Origin: a virus
IMG/VR virus record: IMGVR_UViG_3300010883_000010
Coordinates: 23,619-87,618 of that record
Reading direction: 5' to 3' (one strand)
Length of the DNA stretch: 64,000 bases
The translations under genes and the position numbers were made by a program. The notes beneath the pieces were generated by a model. The model was not told where the DNA came from and made no database searches. It worked only from the letters and a program-made list of their open reading frames with translations. Positions 59,920-64,000 of the stretch are shown here, piece after piece. Every line of letters begins with the position of its first letter. The stretch's first letter is position 1.

Positions 59920-60156
59920 ATGTCAGGAAAATTTAAAGTAGGAAATCAATATAGAAATAATCCGCTATCCAATAAACCTTCTTCTGTAATAGTTGAATTA
60001 CATGAAAGAAATGGAACAACTAAAGTATACGATAATATACACAACGCGACAGCTTTTATAAATAGGGCATTTCAAAATCTATCTATAATATCAGCTACTG
60101 TAAAAGATTTATCAGATGACTCTTCTCCTAAACTTATATCAAACTATAATTTGTGA
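59920..60156 (+). CDS. Small hypothetical protein
   Basis: 78 residues, basic N-terminus (SGKFKVGNQYRNNPLSNKPS) and a short beta region (SVIVELHERNGTTKVYDNI). Part of a run of early-type genes. No function recognised. Confidence 0.5.
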   Translation: MSGKFKVGNQYRNNPLSNKPSSVIVELHERNGTTKVYDNIHNATAFINRAFQNLSIISATVKDLSDDSSPKLISNYNL

Positions 60157-60383
60157 TGGGTTTTCACAGGAGATACATTGGCACGGATATTATAATAAGT
60201 AATTATAAAAGTGGAGGATCTAAATCAATTTTTGAAATGTATACTAGCGGGGTTGACGCATTAATATTAAGCGGGGATTTATCTAGTGATCTAAATTCTA
60301 TTATAAATGATATTAAATTAGAGGAAAAAGAAGTGCTTAGGGAAATATCTAGAATAGTAGAATCATCTAAAGATTTCAAGTAA
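60153..60383 (+). CDS. Small hypothetical protein
   Basis: 76 residues, MGFHRRYIGTDIIISNYKSG after the first residue, then a helical C-terminus (DIKLEEKEVLREISRIVESS). It overlaps the previous gene by 4 bases and the convergent GNAT gene by 21. Confidence 0.5.
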   Translation: MMGFHRRYIGTDIIISNYKSGGSKSIFEMYTSGVDALILSGDLSSDLNSIINDIKLEEKEVLREISRIVESSKDFK

Positions 60384-60872
60384 TTCATCTTTCATAGGAT
60401 TCTTATCGCTTATGCAAATATCTCCTAATTCATTACTTTTACAGGTAACTCCTAAAGCTGATTTTAATCTTGCCCAGACTTTATTAATAATTGGATTGTG
60501 GCGCCTTCCAATTCCAGAATAAAGATGTCCTAGCCAGTCTACTAAACTTCGATATATCTTAGTTCCTAATCCAAGTCCTCTAAGTTCTTCTGCCAATGTT
60601 ATATGAATTTGATAAAGAATTCCTTGTATTATTTGAATATCTACTATTACTCCTTTCTTTATAATATCTGTTTCTAATGGTATATCTAATTCTAACCAAA
60701 TAATATTCCTGCCGTTATCTCCAATTTGTTTCCAATCTAAATCTCGCCAGCTTATCTTCTTTACCCAATCTATATCTGATTTATCTATGTCAATTTGCTC
60801 TGGAAATCTTAATCCTCCGAGCTCTTCAAAGGATTCCCATAATTTATATTGCATTGCTTTATGGCTAGCCAT
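60363..60872 (-). CDS. GNAT-type acetyltransferase candidate
   Basis: 169 residues. The acyl-CoA loop ELRGLGLGTKIYRSLVDWL (about 95-113) fits the [RQ]xxGxG/A motif of GNATs, preceded by the strand QIHITLAEELRG. The acceptor is unknown. It overlaps the convergent gene by 21 bases. Confidence 0.6.
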   Translation of the reverse strand: MASHKAMQYKLWESFEELGGLRFPEQIDIDKSDIDWVKKISWRDLDWKQIGDNGRNIIWLELDIPLETDIIKKGVIVDIQIIQGILYQIHITLAEELRGLGLGTKIYRSLVDWLGHLYSGIGRRHNPIINKVWARLKSALGVTCKSNELGDICISDKNPMKDELLEIFR

Positions 60873-60874
60873 TG

Positions 60875-61189
60875 TTATATACTTTTATTTTTTCTTATCA
60901 TATATAAAGATGCAGCTTCCTTTAAGCTTTCACTCCAGTCGCTTAACTTTAAAACATTATCCTGTATAGAGAATCCGTTCTCTTTAAATTCTTCAAACAT
61001 ATGATGGTTTAATATATTATTCTTTTTTATTTTTATAGCCGTTTGTATTTCAATATCCTCTTTCTCATGAAAAGGATTAGCCGATTTAATAAATTCTACT
61101 AGATCAGACAACATACCCATTAATTCTCTTTGGTCGTCCATTTGATTTTCAGACTCTCGTATTAGTCTGCTGTTTTGTCTATTTGCCAT
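60875..61189 (-). CDS. Small hypothetical protein
   Basis: 104 residues, helical, NSRLIRESENQMDDQRELMG then KKNNILNHHMFEEFKENGFS. It lies 2 bases upstream of the GNAT gene on the same strand. No family recognised. Confidence 0.5.
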   Translation of the reverse strand: MANRQNSRLIRESENQMDDQRELMGMLSDLVEFIKSANPFHEKEDIEIQTAIKIKKNNILNHHMFEEFKENGFSIQDNVLKLSDWSESLKEAASLYMIRKNKSI

Positions 61190-61236
61190 AGTTTAAGATT
61201 ATTGTATATTACTATTTATTTTAATTATACCGAGAT

Positions 61237-61254
61237 AATTAGTATAATATTTAG
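61237..61254 (+). promoter_or_regulatory. Candidate non-late promoter of the early gene run
   Basis: AATTAGTATAATATTTAG, third occurrence of the TTAGTATAATA core, 24 bases before the ATG at 61278. Confidence 0.45.
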
Positions 61255-61277
61255 ATAAATCATTAAAATTACTATTT

Positions 61278-61712
61278 ATGAAATTACAATTGAATAAAGT
61301 TGAGATGTTAAAGGTATTACATAGTGCTTTCTGTAACGGAGGATTAAATGAATTAAGATATTGTGATGTTGAATTAAACGTATTAGAAAAAGAATATGTA
61401 AATGCCAGAAATAGATTAGAAAAACAAATATTAAAGGGCAATAATGAAAACGTGTACTATGTTGGCACAGATGGACCAACAGTTTGTTTAGAAGATGTAT
61501 ATTTAGAAATATTAAGAGAAGGAGAGGCAATTAATTTCATAGATCATAATAATGGTAAAAAAATAGGCTTTACTCTTAGTAAAGCAATAAAATCCTTATC
61601 CAGAGAAGAATTTGCGTCTGATGTATTAAAAACTGTAAAGGGTGGAGATGATGCTTGGACTGGATTTAATCTTATTCAAGGATGTTTATACGGAGAAGTA
61701 GTTTATGGATAA
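61278..61712 (+). CDS. Hypothetical early protein
   Basis: 144 residues, MLKVLHSAFCNGGLNELRYC near the start, mixed alpha/beta, a LLKTVKGGDDAWTGFNLIQG-type end. It heads the cluster of tiny genes to the right. No family recognised. Confidence 0.55.
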   Translation: MKLQLNKVEMLKVLHSAFCNGGLNELRYCDVELNVLEKEYVNARNRLEKQILKGNNENVYYVGTDGPTVCLEDVYLEILREGEAINFIDHNNGKKIGFTLSKAIKSLSREEFASDVLKTVKGGDDAWTGFNLIQGCLYGEVVYG

Positions 61713-61715
61713 ATT

Positions 61716-61925
61716 ATGATACATAAAGATACACTAATATCGGTTATAGAATCTAATAGAGCGTGGTCGACTGCTAAGCATAGGTCTGCTGATATGCTAT
61801 TAAAATATCACAATAGCCAGGAAATAAGAGACTACATTTGGTCTCTTTTTGTTAAAACCAAGGATTATTATTATTGTTCAATATTAAAAATGAAGAAGAA
61901 TGGGAAAGAAGAGAGAAATAAATGA
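61716..61925 (+). CDS. Small hypothetical protein
   Basis: 69 residues, helical with a basic end (KMKKNGKEERNK). It starts 3 bases after the previous gene and overlaps the next. No function recognised. Confidence 0.5.
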   Translation: MIHKDTLISVIESNRAWSTAKHRSADMLLKYHNSQEIRDYIWSLFVKTKDYYYCSILKMKKNGKEERNK

Positions 61926-62109
61926 ATATAGACAGGTAAAAGATTCAGTATATAAGCGGCCTAAAAGCCATGGAAATAGAATCAGTAGCTTATGTGGACT
62001 AGAGATAGATCTATTTGTAGAAGAAATGGTAAACGAATACCCGAATTACTATAGTCTAGGGCAAGCACTCCATCATATCTATCTTGAAAATAAAAAATTA
62101 AATGAATAG
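61900..62109 (+). CDS. Small hypothetical protein
   Basis: 69 residues, GKKREINEYRQVKDSVYKRP and FVEEMVNEYPNYYSLGQALH. The start lies inside the previous gene (26-base overlap). No function recognised. Confidence 0.45.
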   Translation: MGKKREINEYRQVKDSVYKRPKSHGNRISSLCGLEIDLFVEEMVNEYPNYYSLGQALHHIYLENKKLNE

Positions 62110-62206
62110 AAATGAACAAGAATTACACAAGGATATTAAGCGTGTGGCTATAGCCTTGGAAAAATTAGTTAAGTTAATGACAAAAATGATGAAAGAAAAT
62201 GGATGA
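62102..62206 (+). CDS. 34-residue hypothetical protein
   Basis: MNRNEQELHKDIKRVAIALE and a further 14 residues, one amphipathic helix. It overlaps both neighbours by 8 bases, which supports translational coupling. Confidence 0.45.
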   Translation: MNRNEQELHKDIKRVAIALEKLVKLMTKMMKENG

Positions 62207-62408
62207 TAAAACAACATATAATTACAAAGAAGATAGTTACCCATACATGTATCATTTGTCTAATCATAGAAGTAATGATCAGAAGTGGGCATGTATGATA
62301 AGGGAAAATTATACTAGCTACTTCAATAACCCAATATCGGTTAAAATAGGATACGGCGAAACTCCAGAGCTTGCATTTAAAAATGTTAAAGATCTAGAAG
62401 ATGAATAG
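62199..62408 (+). CDS. Small hypothetical protein
   Basis: 69 residues, DDKTTYNYKEDSYPYMYHLS and GYGETPELAFKNVKDLEDE, the latter resembling phage proteins with a trailing xTPExAF motif. Function unknown. Confidence 0.5.
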   Translation: MDDKTTYNYKEDSYPYMYHLSNHRSNDQKWACMIRENYTSYFNNPISVKIGYGETPELAFKNVKDLEDE

Positions 62409-62441
62409 TATAAACATATAGAGATGCATAAAACTGAATAA

Positions 62442-62693
62442 ATGAACACACAAAAGCAATCCTATTACGGAAGACATAACTTACCACAAAAGAATAAAAT
62501 GTCAAAGGCATCAATGATCAATTTAGTTTATTACTATAATCTTAAAAAACTAGGAAGATCTGATGAGTACATATTTAATCTGATACAACCTGAAAGACGT
62601 GAACAGTTCTTTAAGGACATACTACACAGATATACACCAACACCAGTAAAAAAGAAAAATTGGATCCAAACACTATTTCAAGTAGAAAGATAA
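62442..62693 (+). CDS. Small basic hypothetical protein
   Basis: 83 residues, NTQKQSYYGRHNLPQKNKMS, then MINLVYYYNLKKLGRSDEYI and a Trp/Lys end. No family recognised. Confidence 0.5.
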   Translation: MNTQKQSYYGRHNLPQKNKMSKASMINLVYYYNLKKLGRSDEYIFNLIQPERREQFFKDILHRYTPTPVKKKNWIQTLFQVER

Positions 62694-62703
62694 AGTAAAA
62701 ACA

Positions 62704-62901
62704 ATGAGTAAGAAAAAAACATATCACATTAGAAAAACAATTTTTCCAGAAAAAATTTCAGTTATTATTAATGATGGACTAGGAGTTGTAGCCGGTTTTA
62801 ATTTTGATGAGGCAGTAAAGATGTGTCAATTATTAAACGCAAATTCTAATCATGATTGTAAATATGAATTAGTACAAGTAAACCAAAACAAAGATGACTG
62901 A
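62704..62901 (+). CDS. Small hypothetical protein
   Basis: 65 residues, SKKKTYHIRKTIFPEKISVI. Its C-terminus VNQNKDD is encoded by the repeated AACCAAAACAAAGATG sequence that also forms the leader of the next gene. Confidence 0.5.
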   Translation: MSKKKTYHIRKTIFPEKISVIINDGLGVVAGFNFDEAVKMCQLLNANSNHDCKYELVQVNQNKDD

Positions 62902-63151
62902 ACAAGAAATAATATCACTAGGCTTTAAGAAGGAGACAGACGAAGACCTTGATGGACCATTCTACTATTATGTATTAGACATAGTAGAAGGGCTATACTG
63001 TATTACAGATGCAAGTGATGAGGCTGCTCTTGAAAATGATGAGTGGACTGTAGAGCTAAGTTTTGACTGTAACCCAAGAATAAAGTTCAGGGATGTTAAG
63101 TCATTAACTGAGTTAATTAACTTATTAAACCAAAACAAAGAAGATGAGTAA
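62894..63151 (+). CDS. Small acidic hypothetical protein
   Basis: 85 residues, TEQEIISLGFKKETDEDLDG and FRDVKSLTELINLLNQNKED. It starts inside the previous gene's last codons. It resembles small phage proteins of the IxSLGFK type. Function unknown. Confidence 0.55.
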   Translation: MTEQEIISLGFKKETDEDLDGPFYYYVLDIVEGLYCITDASDEAALENDEWTVELSFDCNPRIKFRDVKSLTELINLLNQNKEDE

Positions 63152-63350
63152 ATTAGAAGTTAAAAAATGTACATTAGAAATAATAGATTATTTAGGTAGT
63201 AGAAATGGTTTTGATGATTGGTGGATGCAAGTAGAGGATGATGAAGAAATTGAGATAACTAAAAAGTTAGAAGATATTATTGAAAGAAGATTAAACCAAA
63301 AAGAAGAAACCCTATTATGTACTCCTGATAATTGTAGACATGGATATTAA
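63144..63350 (+). CDS. Small hypothetical protein
   Basis: 68 residues, SKLEVKKCTLEIIDYLGSRN, ending CTPDNCRHGY with two cysteines and a histidine. The start follows the leader repeat. No function recognised. Confidence 0.5.
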   Translation: MSKLEVKKCTLEIIDYLGSRNGFDDWWMQVEDDEEIEITKKLEDIIERRLNQKEETLLCTPDNCRHGY

Positions 63351-63365
63351 ACCGAAACAAAGAAG

Positions 63366-63476
63366 ATGAAAGAGATAACATTAACCTTAGAAGAATTAGA
63401 ACAAGAAATTGAACAAGCATTTGTACATGGTCAGGGTAATTCAGTAATGAAAGAGAAGATTATACAAGTTCTGTAA
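63366..63476 (+). CDS. 36-residue hypothetical protein
   Basis: MKEITLTLEELEQEIEQAFV and a further 16 residues; helical. The ATG directly follows a leader repeat. No function recognised. Confidence 0.5.
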   Translation: MKEITLTLEELEQEIEQAFVHGQGNSVMKEKIIQVL

Positions 63477-63503
63477 TGAGTAGACTAATAAACCAAAACA
63501 AAG

Positions 63504-63881
63504 ATGAGAAATAAAGTAGAAATAGATGGTAAGTGGTATGAATTGGTACCCTTAGAAGAAGTAGAAAAAAAAGAAAGTAGTCCAGACCCTGTTTTCTATT
63601 ACGGATGTGATAGTGAATGTGGGATTTTTAGATTCAACATATTATTAAATGATGATGGTGACGAATGGAAAGGTACTGGGTCATTAGAATACTACTCCAA
63701 AGGTGTAAATAATAAAGATGATGTTGAAATCTGGGATAATGACATTTTTTTAAAAGATGTGTTAGATAATCCAACAGATACACTTGTCATTGAAGTTAAA
63801 GAAATAATAAAACATAATAGTGGGGAATTCGAAGACTTAGTTCATTTACTAAAACAAGTTAGAGAAAAAGGGTGGATATAA
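63504..63881 (+). CDS. Hypothetical acidic protein
   Basis: 125 residues, RNKVEIDGKWYELVPLEEVE then FYYGCDSECGIFRFNILLND, a beta-rich acidic protein. Leader repeat just before the start. No family recognised. Confidence 0.55.
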   Translation: MRNKVEIDGKWYELVPLEEVEKKESSPDPVFYYGCDSECGIFRFNILLNDDGDEWKGTGSLEYYSKGVNNKDDVEIWDNDIFLKDVLDNPTDTLVIEVKEIIKHNSGEFEDLVHLLKQVREKGWI

Positions 63882-63896
63882 TCAAAAAAACAGACA

Positions 63897-64000
63897 ATGG
63901 CTAACATTACATTAAAAAATAATCCGGTAACAACCTCAGGAAATTTACCTAACATTGGCGAGAGTGCAAAAAACTTTTCTCTTATTGGAAAAGATTTGAA
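63897..64000 (+). CDS. tpx: Thiol peroxidase (Tpx-like), truncated by the window end
   Basis: The first 34 codons read MANITLKNNPVTTSGNLPNI then GESAKNFSLIGKDL, which matches the highly conserved start of Tpx peroxidases (xLKGNPVxTxGxLPxxGxxAPxFxLxxxDL). Tpx reduces hydroperoxides with thioredoxin. Catalytic cysteines lie beyond the window. It is the first gene of recognised metabolic type after the small-gene run, and would be an unusual auxiliary gene in a phage. The start directly follows CAGACA. Confidence 0.75.
   Translation, partial: MANITLKNNPVTTSGNLPNIGESAKNFSLIGKDL

Larger units (their letters stand above)
62881..63507 (+). repeat. Dispersed AAACCAAAACAAAGATG leader element
   Basis: Four near-identical copies at 62881-62896, 63128-63145, 63351-63368 (one base changed) and 63491-63506, each running into a start codon. 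Two of them also encode the end of the upstream protein (NQNKDD, NQNKEDE). They look like shared translation-initiation elements rather than random similarity. Confidence 0.7.

Noticed and set aside
1-64000. tRNA genes, CRISPR arrays, insertion sequences, rRNA
   Set aside because: No cloverleaf-type T-arm sequences, no regularly spaced direct repeats, no transposase and no rRNA were seen by eye; a tRNAscan-type run would be the decisive check.

Overview
This window is a stretch of a large, AT-rich, tailed bacteriophage genome of the T4 superfamily (contractile-tailed myovirus) whose host is most likely a member of the Bacteroidetes. The T4 affinity rests on recognisable homologues of topoisomerase subunits gp39/60 and gp52, major capsid gp23, prohead protease gp21 fused to a scaffold, UvsW, a UvsY candidate, baseplate gp53, gp27-type hub, gp48/54-type tube protein, gp5 spike and gp25, PhoH, the C-terminal half of polymerase gp43, primase gp61, head-completion gp4, portal gp20 and neck gp13. 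The host assignment rests on a signal-peptide protein with a type IX secretion (T9SS) C-terminal sorting domain, a GCTDPTALNFDP-type motif common in Bacteroidetes surface proteins, a phasin-like gene of a Bacteroidetes type, and A-rich start leaders without Shine-Dalgarno sequences.

Layout. 0.1-4.3 kb: topoisomerase operon with a SLOG-fold gene between the subunits, then a cupin and a small ORF. 4.3-9.0 kb (minus): major capsid, protease-scaffold fusion, DnaJ. 9.07-16.5 kb (plus): a compact ten-gene surface-sugar cassette with NeuB-type synthase, CMP-sugar synthetase, HAD phosphatase, two pyruvyl transferases, glycosyltransferases and two sialyltransferase-like proteins. 16.5-21.6 kb (minus): a large virion-type protein, UvsW, a UvsY candidate, a holin candidate. 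21.6-27.7 kb: kinase, a ligase-like/NMNAT-like fusion, a phosphoesterase, a lysozyme. 27.7-36.1 kb (plus): baseplate and hub module. 36.2-37.8 kb (minus): PhoH and hypotheticals. 37.9-44.7 kb (plus): polymerase C-half, primase, acidic core-type protein, gp4, portal. 44.9-48.8 kb: three moron-like genes led by the T9SS cargo protein. 48.8-56.8 kb (mostly minus): gp25, neck and many small virion-type proteins. 56.8-61.2 kb: mixed, including a sugar epimerase and a GNAT. 61.3-64.0 kb: a run of tiny early-type genes ending in the start of a thiol peroxidase gene.

How the parts work together. Most structural genes are preceded by a motif close to GATAAATAATAAAA, resembling the T4 late promoter element TATAAATA. 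At least a dozen proteins share a short N-terminal (sometimes C-terminal) motif such as KTYKEYINE, which looks like the T4 capsid-targeting sequence MKTYQEFIAE cut by the gp21 protease. I infer that this phage packages a large set of internal head proteins, including a lysozyme. The sugar cassette and the T9SS cargo protein together suggest that the phage remodels either the host surface or its own virion with host-style surface chemistry. No tRNA, CRISPR array or insertion sequence was seen, and no gene-free stretch exceeds about 190 bases.
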